A stretch of 64,000 bases of DNA from JAFDCJ01 sp964527835 (GCA_964527835.1 CAZGNV010000002.1:79899-143898); one strand, 5' to 3'. Shown: positions 8,525 through 17,166, counted from the first letter of the stretch. A program made the numbers and translations. Notes: generated by a model not told the origin, from the letters alone.

Positions 8525-9393
8525 ATCCGCAAAACTGCGACCTGATGAACCCGGGGCACCTGGGATGTCCCGGCTGCGGGGCGACCATCGCCATGAAATT
8601 TGCCCTGCAGGCCCTGGGTGAAAAGACCATGGTGGTGATCCCGGCCTGCTGCTGGGGGGTCATTGCCGGTCCCTACCCCCAGAGCGCCCTGAACCTTCCG
8701 GTGCTGCAGACGGCCTTTGCCACCGCGGGGGCGGCGGCCAGCGGGCTGCGGGCCGCCCTGGATGTGCGTGGCGACGCCGACACGACGGTGCTTTCCTGGG
8801 CCGGCGACGGCGGGACCTTCGACATCGGTTTTCAGTCCCTGAGCGGCGCGGTGGAGCGCAACGAAGACTGCATCTTCGTCTGCTACGACAATGAGGCTTA
8901 CATGAACACCGGCGTTCAGCGCTCCTCGGCCACTCCCTACGGCACGCGCACCACCACCACGCCGGGCCGGGGCTGGAAAAAAACCGGCAAAAAAAATATC
9001 GTCGAAGCCCTGGCCGCCCACCGCATTCCCTATGCCGCCACCGCCAGCATCGGCTACCCGCAAGACATGATCGCCAAATTTAAAAAAGCTGCAGCGCTCA
9101 AAGGCGGCTCCCGCTTTATCCACGTTTTTGCCACCTGCCCCACGGGCTGGCGCATTGGATCGGAGATGTCGGTCAAAATCGCCCGGCTGGCCGTGCAGAC
9201 CAATGTCTTTCCCCTCTATGAAGTCCATGACGGTCTTGACTACACCCTGAATTTTCACGGGCACCTACCGGTAAAGCAATATTTTGCCGCCCAGGGCCGC
9301 TTTGCCCATTTGACGCGCGCGGACATGGCCCGGATCCAGCGGCAGGTGGATGCCGAATGGCAGCATCTGCTGAAAAAGGCCGGTGAAAATTAA
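8512..9393 (+). CDS. 2-oxoacid:ferredoxin oxidoreductase, beta subunit (TPP-binding)
   Basis: The 293-aa beta chain contains the Fe-S ligands in GHLGCPGCGATIAMKF (near residue 18) and later CCWGV. The thiamine diphosphate/Mg motif is WAGDGGTFDIGFQSLSGAVE (near residue 101), followed by YDNEAYMNTGVQRSSATPYG. The last two patterns are strongly PorB-like. With alpha, gamma and the FAD/delta fusion it completes a four-gene enzyme that makes or uses acyl-CoA with reduced ferredoxin or NAD(P)H. The ATG lies inside the alpha gene's end, indicating translational coupling. A rho-independent terminator follows 60 bases after the stop, closing the operon. Confidence 0.9.
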   Translation: MVQLNPQNCDLMNPGHLGCPGCGATIAMKFALQALGEKTMVVIPACCWGVIAGPYPQSALNLPVLQTAFATAGAAASGLRAALDVRGDADTTVLSWAGDGGTFDIGFQSLSGAVERNEDCIFVCYDNEAYMNTGVQRSSATPYGTRTTTTPGRGWKKTGKKNIVEALAAHRIPYAATASIGYPQDMIAKFKKAAALKGGSRFIHVFATCPTGWRIGSEMSVKIARLAVQTNVFPLYEVHDGLDYTLNFHGHLPVKQYFAAQGRFAHLTRADMARIQRQVDAEWQHLLKKAGEN

Positions 9394-9452
9394 TGCGTTG
9401 AAAATAAAATTTTCTGTGTTAAAATGGAATAAACAAATAAGGTCTCTGTGTG

Positions 9453-9476
9453 GGACTCAGGCGAGTCCTTTTTTTT
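9453..9476 (+). terminator. Rho-independent terminator after the oxoacid oxidoreductase operon
   Basis: A six-base-pair stem, GGACTC with GAGTCC, closes a four-base loop and is followed directly by eight T residues. It lies 60 bases past the beta subunit stop and 28 bases before the PPIase start, so it separates the two transcription units. Confidence 0.8.
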
Positions 9477-9503
9477 ATCTAAAAACCGAAAGGAGCAATT
9501 CCA

Positions 9504-10487
9504 ATGAAATTCGTAAACTTCGGCCGCTCCGGCCTGATGGTTGCGCTTTTAACCTCCGTGCTGATTTTTTCCCCCGCCCTGGCGGCGGAAAAAAAGCCGG
9601 CCGACAAGAAGATTGCATCGGTAAACGGGGTGGCCATCACCCAGGCCGAACTGGACCGGGAGATGGACATGCAGGTCGATCGCCTCACCCGCCAGGGTAG
9701 ACAGCTGACAGACCAGCAAAAGGCCCAGCTGGAAAAAGATCTGCTGGAAAACATCATCGAGCGTGAAATTCTTTACCAGCAAAGTTTGAAATCCGGCATC
9801 CAGATCAAGGACCAGACCGTCAACGACCAGCTGGCAACCATCAAAAAGCGGTTTCCCGACGAGCAGAAATTCAATGACGCCCTGAAAAGGATGAACCTGA
9901 CGGAAAAAGAAGTCAAAGCCCAGATCAAACGCGGACTGGCCATCCGGGAATTGATCGACGAGCAGGTTGCCCGCAAAATCGTGATCTCCGACGCCGACAC
10001 CAAAGCCTATTATGATGCCCACCCGCAAATGTTCAAACAACCCGAGCAGGTCAAGGCCAGTCACATTTTAATCAAGGTGGCATCGGATGCGGATGACGCC
10101 AAAAAAGCCGCGGCCCGCAAAAAAATCGAGGAAATCCAGCAGAAACTGAAAAACGGAGGCGACTTTGCCGCGCTGGCCAAGGAATACTCTGAAGGACCCA
10201 GCGGCACGCGGGGCGGCGACCTTGGATTTTTCAGGCGCGGGCAGATGGTCAAACCCTTCGAAGAAGCTGCCTTTGCCCTGCAACCCGGCCAAGTCAGCGA
10301 CGTGGTCACCACCCGCTTCGGCTATCACCTCATCAAGGTGACTGAAAAAAAACCCGCCAAAACCCTGGCCTATGCCGAAGTCAAGGACAGAATCGGCGAA
10401 CGGCTGAAGCAGCAAAAAATCGAGAAGCAGGCCGGACAATATATCGACGGGTTGAAAAAGGACACCAAAATAGAAAAAACCCCCTGA
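9504..10487 (+). CDS. Exported peptidyl-prolyl cis-trans isomerase, SurA/PrsA-like (parvulin)
   Basis: The 327-aa protein has a cleavable signal peptide ending ALAAEKK (about residues 1-28) and an N-terminal SurA-type chaperone region that begins ASVNGVAITQAELDREMD. It ends with a single parvulin domain (about residues 185-285) with the typical VKASHILIKV, LAKEYSEGPSGTRGGDLGFF and FGYHLIKV motifs. Such proteins help fold outer-membrane and periplasmic proteins. E. coli SurA has two parvulin domains; one is common in delta-proteobacterial homologues. The start has a clear AAAGGAG. The next gene begins two bases after its stop, so the two are probably co-transcribed, though functionally unrelated. 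Confidence 0.88.
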   Translation: MKFVNFGRSGLMVALLTSVLIFSPALAAEKKPADKKIASVNGVAITQAELDREMDMQVDRLTRQGRQLTDQQKAQLEKDLLENIIEREILYQQSLKSGIQIKDQTVNDQLATIKKRFPDEQKFNDALKRMNLTEKEVKAQIKRGLAIRELIDEQVARKIVISDADTKAYYDAHPQMFKQPEQVKASHILIKVASDADDAKKAAARKKIEEIQQKLKNGGDFAALAKEYSEGPSGTRGGDLGFFRRGQMVKPFEEAAFALQPGQVSDVVTTRFGYHLIKVTEKKPAKTLAYAEVKDRIGERLKQQKIEKQAGQYIDGLKKDTKIEKTP

Positions 10488-10488
10488 C

Positions 10489-11121
10489 ATGAGCGTTCGC
10501 ACCCCTCAGACACGGTTGAGCGGCATTCCAACCGCCGGGATTGTCCTGGTTTCAATTTACATTGCCGCTCAGCTGCTGTCGGATATTGCCAGCCTCAAAA
10601 TCGCCCTGATTGCCGGTTTCAGCATCGATGCCGGCACCCTCATCTATCCGCTGACATTCACCATCCGGGACCTGGTCCACAAACGCCTCGGGATCAAAGC
10701 GGCGCGCACGGTCATTGTTCTGGCCGCGGGCATCAACCTGTTCATGGCGCTGTTTTTTCAACTTGCCGCTTGGCTGCCCCAGGACCCGGCCTGGGGGATG
10801 GGCAAGCAGTTTGCCGCCATCCTGGGGCCGGTGTGGCGCATCGTGATCGCCAGCATCGCCGCCGAGGTCATCAGCGAGTTCATCGACACCGAAATTTACC
10901 ACCTCTGGCAAAGCCGCATCACCCGCAAATACCAGTGGATGCGGGTGCTGAGCAGCAATGCCGTCAGCATCCCGGTGGACAGCCTGATTTTCTGCTGGGG
11001 CGCCTTCGGCTTCACCCTGCCCCACGATGTGGTGTGGTCCATCGTCGCGGCCAATATCATCGTCAAGGGCCTGGTGACCCTTGTCAGCCTGCCGTCCATT
11101 TATCTCGTGAAGGAAAAATAA
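10489..11121 (+). CDS. yhhQ: Queuosine precursor transporter (YhhQ/VUT family)
   Basis: The 210-aa integral membrane protein has about six hydrophobic helices. It carries the family pattern around IDAGTLIYPLTFTIRDLVHKRLG (about residues 46-68) and the later acidic EVISEFIDTEIYHLWQ (about residues 126-141). This matches the COG1738 transporters that import queuosine precursors such as preQ0/preQ1 for tRNA modification. It directly follows the PPIase stop with no separate promoter evident. No queuosine biosynthesis gene is in the window, and no preQ1 riboswitch precedes it. Confidence 0.8.
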   Translation: MSVRTPQTRLSGIPTAGIVLVSIYIAAQLLSDIASLKIALIAGFSIDAGTLIYPLTFTIRDLVHKRLGIKAARTVIVLAAGINLFMALFFQLAAWLPQDPAWGMGKQFAAILGPVWRIVIASIAAEVISEFIDTEIYHLWQSRITRKYQWMRVLSSNAVSIPVDSLIFCWGAFGFTLPHDVVWSIVAANIIVKGLVTLVSLPSIYLVKEK

Positions 11122-11232
11122 AGGCTAGGGTCAAGGTTGCAGGGTTTCGCGCAAACGGATTGTGTGCTATATATATCTTTGTTTTTTTGTTGCACTGAAT
11201 TTTGCTTTGACCTGGAAGAAAGGAGGTTTGCG

Positions 11233-11916
11233 ATGTCCATAAAAGTCACCTGGTACAGTCACGCGTGCTTTCTGATTGAAACCGGCAAGGCCCGGCTGCT
11301 GGTGGACCCCTTTATTACCGACAACCCGTTGTGCCCGATAAAGGCCGACGAGGTGCAGACCGACTACATTTTCGTGTCCCACGGCCATGGCGATCACGTG
11401 GGAGACAGTGTACCGATTGCCAAACGCTCCGGGGCAACGGTGGTGTCCAACTACGAAATCCAGAACTGGATGGCCGCCCAGGGGGTGGAAAATACCCATC
11501 CCCTGCACATCGGCGGAGGATTCGACTGGCCCTGGGGCCGGGTCAAACTGACCATCGCCCAGCACGGATCCGCGCTGCCCGATGGTTCTTACGGGGGCAA
11601 TCCGGCGGGTCTTCTGTTTTACATCGGGGACAAAAAAATCTATCACGCCTGTGACACCGGGCTGTTTTACGACATGAAGCTCATCGGTGAGGAGGGCATC
11701 GATCTGGCCATTTTGCCCATCGGGGACAATTTCACCATGGGTCCCGACGATGCCCTGCGCGCTGTCAAGCTCATCGAACCGGCCCGGGTGGTTCCCATTC
11801 ACTACAACACCTTCGAGGTCATCGAACAGGACCCCCAGGCCTGGGCCATCCGGGTGCAGCAGGAAACCGCAGCGAAAGTCACCGTGATGGCACCGGGGGA
11901 GACGCTGGAGATTTAA
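11233..11916 (+). CDS. Metal-dependent hydrolase, UPF0173 (metallo-beta-lactamase fold, YtkL-like)
   Basis: The 227-aa protein is a metallo-beta-lactamase-fold hydrolase of the UPF0173 family. It shows WYSHACFLIET at the start, the metal-binding SHGHGDHVGDSV (near residue 53), HACDTGLF (near residue 138) and the distal HYNTFEVIEQDP (near residue 191). All histidines and the aspartate expected to bind two metal ions are present. The natural substrate of this family is not established. I used ATG 11233 because AAGGAGG lies just upstream; the longer frame from 11137 adds an unrelated hydrophobic leader. It converges with the FmdB gene across a hairpin-rich gap. Confidence 0.85.
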   Translation: MSIKVTWYSHACFLIETGKARLLVDPFITDNPLCPIKADEVQTDYIFVSHGHGDHVGDSVPIAKRSGATVVSNYEIQNWMAAQGVENTHPLHIGGGFDWPWGRVKLTIAQHGSALPDGSYGGNPAGLLFYIGDKKIYHACDTGLFYDMKLIGEEGIDLAILPIGDNFTMGPDDALRAVKLIEPARVVPIHYNTFEVIEQDPQAWAIRVQQETAAKVTVMAPGETLEI

Positions 11917-11934
11917 GCGGGAGGCTTAAAACAA

Positions 11935-12000
11935 ACCATCCCGCCCGCAGGCCGGGATGGTCATTGATGTCTTCCTTAACCTAAGGAAGCGCTAAAGCGC
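11935..12000. terminator. Hairpin cluster between convergent genes (possible bidirectional terminator)
   Basis: Three inverted repeats follow one another: ACCATCCCG with CGGGATGGT (11935-11961, nine-base loop), CTTCCTTA-acc-TAAGGAAG (11971-11989), and AGCGCT-aa-AGCGCT (about 11988-12001). There is no strong T-run on either side, so termination is inferred from position between two converging stops. Confidence 0.45.
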
Positions 12001-12204
12001 TCAGCCGGACGGGGCGCAGGACGGCTGGCTGAATCCTCCCGAGCCGCTGGCAATCCCGTTGGCCCGGACACAGCCCGCCGACATCAGCTTCTCCACGTCC
12101 TTGCAACCGCACTGCGGGCATTTGGGCGGCGGATCGCTGGACGACAGGGTAAGCTCTTCAAAACACTCACAGCAGGCCTTGCACTGGTATTCGTAAATCG
12201 GCAT
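12001..12204 (-). CDS. FmdB-family zinc ribbon regulatory protein
   Basis: This 67-aa protein begins MPIYEYQCKACCECFEEL and has the second CPQC pair near residue 31, the standard FmdB/Regulatory_CxxC_SSSS zinc ribbon. The C-terminal third is a low-complexity Gly/Ser tail. Family members are small putative regulators found next to formamidase and many other genes; no precise role is known. ATG 12204 has AAGGAG nine bases upstream. An in-frame TTG lies three codons earlier. Confidence 0.8.
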   Translation of the reverse strand: MPIYEYQCKACCECFEELTLSSSDPPPKCPQCGCKDVEKLMSAGCVRANGIASGSGGFSQPSCAPSG

Positions 12205-12319
12205 CGCAATCAACTCCTTGGCATCTATTTTTCTTAAATAATAACGTCTGTTGCACCCAAGTCAAGATCGGCAATTAAAAAATTTCGGACAAGACCATGG
12301 GCGCCTTTAGCATTGGATC

Positions 12320-13263
12320 ATGCAGAAAATAAAACCATACGGCAAAACCCTCAAAGAGCAGTTAAAGGCCGGGGCCCGCGACCGGCTGTATAATTTTCTG
12401 CTGGCCGACGGGGCCATCCGGGGGGTGATCCTGAACGGCACCCGCATGGTCAACGAAATGCGGGCCAACCACCAACTGGGGATCCTGGAAACCCTGGTGC
12501 TGGGACGCGCCTACCTGGGCGTGGGGCTGATGTCGGCCGATCTGAAAGGCAATGACCGCATCAGTGTCCACATCGACTGCTCGGGGCCGATCAGGGGCCT
12601 GGTGGCGGAAGCCACCGCCTTCGGGGACGTGCGCGGCTACCTGAAAAAGGTGCCCATTTCCATTGACAGACCCATGGAAAGCTTTGACCTGGCACCGTTT
12701 TTCGGCGCCGGCATCCTCGCGGTGACAAAATACCTTGAAAATGCCAAACAGCCGTTTACCGGCCAGGTGATTTTAAAATACGGCAACATCGCTCAGGATC
12801 TGGCCAATTACTACCTCACCTCGCAGCAGATTCCCACCGCCTTCACAACCTGAGCATCAAATTCGACCGGCAGGGCCGGGTCACCGGCGCCGGGGGGTTA
12901 TTTTTACAGGCCATGCCCGGGGCGGCCGATGAATTGGCCGCCAGCCTTGAGCAGCGGGTCATCGAGCTGCCTTCGCTCGGCGACGTATTTACCGCCAACG
13001 GAGATCCGCAGCACCTGGCCAACGAAGTGTTCAAAGACTACGGACCGCGCTTTCTGGCCAACCATCGCATTGAATTCATGTGCCACTGCAACCGGCAACG
13101 GGTCCGCTCCCTGCTGACCCTGCTGCCCATCGACGAACTGAAGGACATCCGGGACCAGGGGCCATTTCCCCTGGAGCTGCGCTGTCACAATTGCAATACG
13201 GCCTACCACTTTTCAGAAAAAGAAATCCGCGAAATTTACGGCCAGCGCTTCCCGAACAATTAA
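12320..13263 (+). pseudogene. hslO: Hsp33 redox chaperone, split by a frameshift
   Basis: Two adjoining frames together make a complete Hsp33, the oxidation-activated cytoplasmic holdase. The first (12320-12853) gives 177 aa from MQKIKPYGKTLKEQLKAGAR to about YYLTSQQIPTAF and then stops. The homologous continuation NLSIKFDRQGRVTGAGG is read in the -1 frame from about 12847 to 13263. That second part carries the zinc redox switch: CHCN near 13081 and CHNC near 13186, spaced as in the family. The break is at 12842-12851, with two extra bases or one missing base relative to an intact frame. It may be a genuine inactivation, a recent mutation or an assembly error; everything else in both halves looks well conserved. 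Confidence 0.85.
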
Positions 13264-13354
13264 TCCGAACAGGTTGAAATTCCGGTACACGCAGTTCAAA
13301 ACAAGTCAGCGGTTCGATAAGCGGAATTGGCGCCTGCGACACGCTTGAAGGTCT

Positions 13355-13420
13355 GGAAGCTGGAAGGCTAAAATCCACCAGCTTTCAAGCTTTCTAGCCT
13401 CCCGGCTTTCCAGCCGACTT
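13355..13420. repeat. Short imperfect tandem/inverted repeats (GCTTTC, AGCCT, CCAGC units)
   Basis: Between the Hsp33 remnant and the TPR gene lies a run of related words: GGAAGCTGGAAGGCTA, then CCAGCTTTCAAGCTTTCTAGCC, then CCGGCTTTCCAGCC. Several can pair with one another as hairpins. The run extends into the last codons of the minus-strand TPR gene (stop at 13394), so it may act as a terminator for the converging genes. There is no T-run. Confidence 0.35.
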
Positions 13421-14026
13421 CTGCTGTTTTTTCAGCTGCTGGATCATTTCATCCACCGAGCGTCCGGTGGGTGCCATGGCAATGGGATTGATCGCCAGCA
13501 CTTCCTCCCAAGCGGCGATGGCACCGTCGACATCCTGCAGGTCATGCAGCAGGACGATGCCCTTGTTCATGCGCGAAATTTCGTGCTGCGGGTCCACGGC
13601 GCCGGCCCGGTCAAAGGCCTTGACGGCCTCCCGGGGCTTGCCGCTGCGGCGGTACATGATCCCCAGGTCGGTCCAGACATTGGCATTGTCCGGGTTCAAT
13701 TCCAGGGCCTTGCGGTAGGCAACAATGGCCTGCTCATGGCGGGCAGAATCAAAATAGACATTTCCCAATTCGATCCAGGCGGTCACATCTTGCGGGTTGG
13801 CGCTGGTTTTGGCTTCCAGTGCGGCGATCATGGCACTACGGTCCGGCTGCACCTGGGTGGATGCCGGCATACGGGCCTGGACAGGCCTCTCGTCCGGCCC
13901 GGCTTTATATGCAGTAAATACCACCCCGCCGAAAAAACCCACCGCCAGGGCCAGCAGGGAAACCAGCCACAAAGTCTGCCGGCTCACAAGGCGGGGGTCG
14001 TCAGTTTTTGACTGCTTGGCCATCAT
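13394..14026 (-). CDS. Membrane-anchored TPR protein
   Basis: The 210-aa protein has one N-terminal transmembrane helix (about residues 17-36). About 100 residues follow with tetratricopeptide repeats, read as NPQDVTAWIELGNVYFDSARHEQAI, NPDNANVWTDLGIMYRRSG and DPQHEISRMNKGIVLLHDLQ. The sequence feels like the CcmH/NrfG or BamD-type TPR scaffolds, but no cytochrome c maturation genes are near. The TPR region likely faces the periplasm and holds a partner protein. A GGAGG site precedes ATGATG at 14026. Confidence 0.75.
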   Translation of the reverse strand: MMAKQSKTDDPRLVSRQTLWLVSLLALAVGFFGGVVFTAYKAGPDERPVQARMPASTQVQPDRSAMIAALEAKTSANPQDVTAWIELGNVYFDSARHEQAIVAYRKALELNPDNANVWTDLGIMYRRSGKPREAVKAFDRAGAVDPQHEISRMNKGIVLLHDLQDVDGAIAAWEEVLAINPIAMAPTGRSVDEMIQQLKKQQKSAGKPGG

Positions 14027-14063
14027 ATCCTCCGAATGAAAGGTTGTTTTTCTAAACTATTGT

Positions 14064-14223
14064 CCATCCACAAATAGCAGATTTTGGTTCGCAGCAAGGC
14101 CTGAGCGATTTTGAAACCGGCCGGCGTAGCCTCGCAGCGAAGCGTGCATAGTGTGGGCGATGTCGAGGATTTCAAAAGAGCGAAAACGCCGCTGCGGGCC
14201 GAAAGATGCTGTTTGTGGATAGG
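14064..14223. repeat. Long imperfect palindromic intergenic element (family A)
   Basis: The 312-base gap between the TPR and peptidase genes holds a near-complete palindrome. The left arm begins CCATCCACAAATAGCAG and the right arm ends CTGTTTGTGGATAGG. The inner arms GAGCGATTTTGAAA and TTTCAAAAGAGCGAAAACGCC also pair. The central ~40 bases (around CGCAGCGAAGCGTGCATAGT) form the loop. The structure resembles a REP/MITE-like hairpin element with no coding capacity. The other ~150 bases of the gap show nothing else I can support. Confidence 0.6.
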
Positions 14224-14338
14224 CACAAACTAACAACTCACCTGACAAAGTCAATACAGCGAAAATTTTGACATCCGGCCACACGTACTTAAATTCTACC
14301 CTGATTGATCAGGATTCCATCTATTTAGAGTGATCGCA

Positions 14339-16435
14339 ATGAAAGAAACACCGGGGTTGTTGATTATCATACTGTTGGCCGTCATGATGGGCCTTTTGCC
14401 GGCAGTGCCGGCGTTGCCGGCGCCCGGGGCACACGTTCACCACAACCTGGCTGTCGAATTGGCCCCCGACGCCCACCGCCTGAGCGGAAAAGACGACATT
14501 CTTATCCGGACCGCACCGGGTCGCGAACTGGTGTTTCAGCTCTCACCGCGCGCCGCCGGCATCGAGGTGATGGTCAACGGCCAACCGCGCAAAACCGCTT
14601 TTGAAAACGGCCGGCTGCTCGTGGCATTGCAGCCGGACGAACAAACCGCCCCCGTGCAGGTGACCATCAGCTACAGCGCCGTGTTCGACGACCCGGCTCC
14701 CCGCCGGCCGGTCAACACCGACAATCCGGGCTACGGGGTGACCGGCACCATTGCACCCCGGGGCACTTTTTTGCTGCCCGGCGCCGGCTGGTATCCCGTC
14801 CTTGCACAGCAGCAGGCCACTTACACGCTGAAGGTCACCGCACCGGCCGGTGTGGTCGCCGTCACCGCTGGGCGCTCCATGGGCCGCCGCACCGCCGCCG
14901 GCAAAACCGTCTGTGCCTGGGCGGTGGATTATCCGGTGCGGGGCCTGAGCCTGTCCGCCGCCCGCTACGTGGTCGACGAAAAGGCCGTCGGCCCGGTAAC
15001 GGCGGCCACCTACCTGATGCCGAACAACCGGCATCTGGCAACTTCATATCTGGATGCCATCGCCCGCTACATCAAGCTGTATTCGGATCTTTTCGGGCCC
15101 TACCCTTTTCAGAAATTCGCCGTGGTTGAAAATTTCTTCCCCACTGGCTTCGGTTTTGCCTCCTACACCCTGCTGGGTGGCACCGTGCTGCGGCTGCCGT
15201 TTATCATCCACACCAGCCTGGCCCACGAAATCGCCCACTGCTGGTGGGGCAACGGCGTGTATGTCGATTATCGCCGCGGCAACTGGTGTGAAGGCCTGAC
15301 CACCTATGTGTCCGACTACCTGCTCAAGGAAAAACAATCCGCGGCCGCCGCCCGCAATTACCGGCTTCAATGGCTGCGAAGCTTTTCGGTGCTGGTGCAG
15401 CCGGCAGACGATTTTGCCCTCAGCCGGTTTGAAAGCCGCCAGGACCCGGTCACCAAGGCCATCGGCTATGACAAGGGCGCCATGGTCTTTCACATGCTGC
15501 GGCGGCTGCTGGGCGAAAACGCTTTCTGGGGTGCACTGCAAGACATCTACCGCCAGCGCCTGTTTAAGCCGACATCCTGGTCGGACCTGCAGCATGGTTT
15601 CGAGCGGCAGTCAAAACGCCGCCTGCAGCGCTTTTTTGACCAGTGGGTCAAACGCCGCGGCGCTCCCCGGTTTTCCCTGGAGGCGGTCCGGGCCCGCCCG
15701 CGGGGCTCGATCTGGCAGGTCAGCGGCCGCATCGTACAGCAAAAGCCATTCTATGATTTTCCGCTGCTGCTGGAAATCGTGGATCCGACCGCAAGGAGCA
15801 CCCGTAAAATCAACATCACCGGGCCGTCGACCGCCTTTGAAATGACCAGCCCCGGCCGGCCCCTGCGGTTGGCGGCCGACCCCGATTTTGATGTCTTCCG
15901 GCGGCTTGACCCCCATGAAATTCCGCCGGCCGTCAACCGGCTGAAAAGCTCGTCGTCGGTGATCATGGTGCTGTCCGATCCTCCGGCGCCCGGCCTGCGC
16001 AAAAGCGCCCGGATCCTGGCGGATGCTCTGGGATTGGCCAACTATCGGATCATCAACGAGAATAAGATCACCCGCAGCCAGTGGCAGCAAAACGACGTTG
16101 TGCTCATCGGGCTGCCCGGACGCCGTGATCTTATGCCCCCGATGCCGGCGGCGGTAAAAATTCAGCCCGCGTTTTTTTCAGTCAACCAGATTGTGTACAA
16201 CCAGCCGGCGGATGTTTTTTTCGGCGTCTTCAAACATCCCGACAGCCCCGGCCGGCGCGTTGTGGCCCTGTTTTTGCCGTTATCGGATGCCGAGGCGGAC
16301 ATCGTGGCCGCCAAGATCACCCATTACGGCAAATACAGCTACCTGGTTTTCCGGCAGGCAAAAAATATGGACCGCGGATTGTGGCCGGTTGGGAATTCCC
16401 CCCTGGTGCATACGTGGAAAGCCAAAAACGATTGA
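14339..16435 (+). CDS. Exported M1-family zinc metallopeptidase
   Basis: This is a 698-aa protein with an N-terminal signal peptide (about residues 1-27). The gluzincin core HEIAHCWWGN sits near residue 296 and WCEGLTTYV near residue 316. The two His, the catalytic Glu and the third zinc ligand Glu are all visible, so it should be an active zinc aminopeptidase-like enzyme. A GAMEN-like motif, used for N-terminal amine binding in true M1 aminopeptidases, is not obvious; the corresponding region reads GFASYTLLGG. The last ~200 residues are a separate domain with a Rossmann-like feel. A GTG three codons earlier (14330) is an alternative start. It is probably periplasmic. Substrate unknown. Confidence 0.82.
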   Translation: MKETPGLLIIILLAVMMGLLPAVPALPAPGAHVHHNLAVELAPDAHRLSGKDDILIRTAPGRELVFQLSPRAAGIEVMVNGQPRKTAFENGRLLVALQPDEQTAPVQVTISYSAVFDDPAPRRPVNTDNPGYGVTGTIAPRGTFLLPGAGWYPVLAQQQATYTLKVTAPAGVVAVTAGRSMGRRTAAGKTVCAWAVDYPVRGLSLSAARYVVDEKAVGPVTAATYLMPNNRHLATSYLDAIARYIKLYSDLFGPYPFQKFAVVENFFPTGFGFASYTLLGGTVLRLPFIIHTSLAHEIAHCWWGNGVYVDYRRGNWCEGLTTYVSDYLLKEKQSAAAARNYRLQWLRSFSVLVQPADDFALSRFESRQDPVTKAIGYDKGAMVFHMLRRLLGENAFWGALQDIYRQRLFKPTSWSDLQHGFERQSKRRLQRFFDQWVKRRGAPRFSLEAVRARPRGSIWQVSGRIVQQKPFYDFPLLLEIVDPTARSTRKINITGPSTAFEMTSPGRPLRLAADPDFDVFRRLDPHEIPPAVNRLKSSSSVIMVLSDPPAPGLRKSARILADALGLANYRIINENKITRSQWQQNDVVLIGLPGRRDLMPPMPAAVKIQPAFFSVNQIVYNQPADVFFGVFKHPDSPGRRVVALFLPLSDAEADIVAAKITHYGKYSYLVFRQAKNMDRGLWPVGNSPLVHTWKAKND

Positions 16436-16474
16436 CTTGCGATGATCGGAAAAGTAAATATTCAAAAAATTGAC

Positions 16475-16537
16475 GGTCCCGTAAAAAGCGATTTTCGAGC
16501 GGCTTCAAGCGAGAAAATTGACTTTTCACGGGTTCCC
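16475..16537. repeat. Short palindromic element with CCCGTAAAAA arm (family B, minimal form)
   Basis: A ~26-base left arm (GGTCCCGTAAAAAGCGATTT...) pairs with a right arm ending TTTTCACGGGTTCCC around a loop of about eight bases. The same outer arm sequence, CCCGTAAAAA with TTTTTACGGG, bounds the much larger element at 25098-25385. It lies between the peptidase and the NUDIX gene. Confidence 0.55.
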
Positions 16538-16561
16538 TAAATGTGAGTTCAGGTGCAATCG

Positions 16562-17149
16562 ATGGAAATGAAATACTGCAGCCACTGCGGACAACCGCTG
16601 ACCCACTGCACCCCGCCGGGGGATGACCGCAACCGGTACTGCTGCATGGCCTGCGGCGCCGTGCACTACCAGAACCCAGTCATGGTGGTCGGATGCATTC
16701 CGGAAAAAGACGATCGGATCCTGCTGTGCCGGCGGGCCATCGAGCCGCGCCGCGGCAAATGGACCCTGCCCGCCGGCTACCTGGAAAATGGGGAGACCGT
16801 CGCCCAGGGAGCCGCCCGCGAAACCCTTGAAGAGGCCCACGCCCGGGTTGAAATCATCGCCCCTTACGCCCTGTACAATATCTGCTACGTCAACCAGATC
16901 TACCTGATGTTCCGGGGCCGGCTGATCAACGATCATTTCCGCCCGGGCAGCGAAAGCCTTGAAGTCAGGCTTTTTGACGAGGCCGAGATCCCGTGGAAGG
17001 AACTGGCCTTTCCCGTGATGCGCCAAATCCTGCTGCAGTATTTCAAGGACCGGCCCGCCGGACGGTTTCCCTTTTACATCGGGGACATTACCGAGAAAAG
17101 TCCGCCGGGTCCAACAGCCCCGGAAGGCGGACCGCCGCAAAATCTATAA
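16562..17149 (+). CDS. NUDIX hydrolase with N-terminal zinc ribbon
   Basis: The 195-aa protein starts with a zinc ribbon (YCSHCGQPL ... YCCMACGAVHYQNP, residues about 5-40) and continues with a complete Nudix box: GYLENGETVAQGAARETLEE. The zinc ribbon plus Nudix layout is that of NudC-type NAD(H) pyrophosphatases and of shorter ADP-ribose/nucleotide pyrophosphatases. It lacks the long N-terminal domain of NudC, so the exact substrate is open. A GTG at 16553 is an alternative start. The following 690-aa gene starts 17 bases after the stop and is likely in the same unit. Confidence 0.85.
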   Translation: MEMKYCSHCGQPLTHCTPPGDDRNRYCCMACGAVHYQNPVMVVGCIPEKDDRILLCRRAIEPRRGKWTLPAGYLENGETVAQGAARETLEEAHARVEIIAPYALYNICYVNQIYLMFRGRLINDHFRPGSESLEVRLFDEAEIPWKELAFPVMRQILLQYFKDRPAGRFPFYIGDITEKSPPGPTAPEGGPPQNL

Positions 17150-17166
17150 GGAGCCCTCGCCAAGCC

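Noticed and set aside
12842..12856. Programmed ribosomal frameshift in hslO
   Set aside because: No slippery heptamer, no stimulatory hairpin just downstream, and Hsp33 is not known to need frameshifting.
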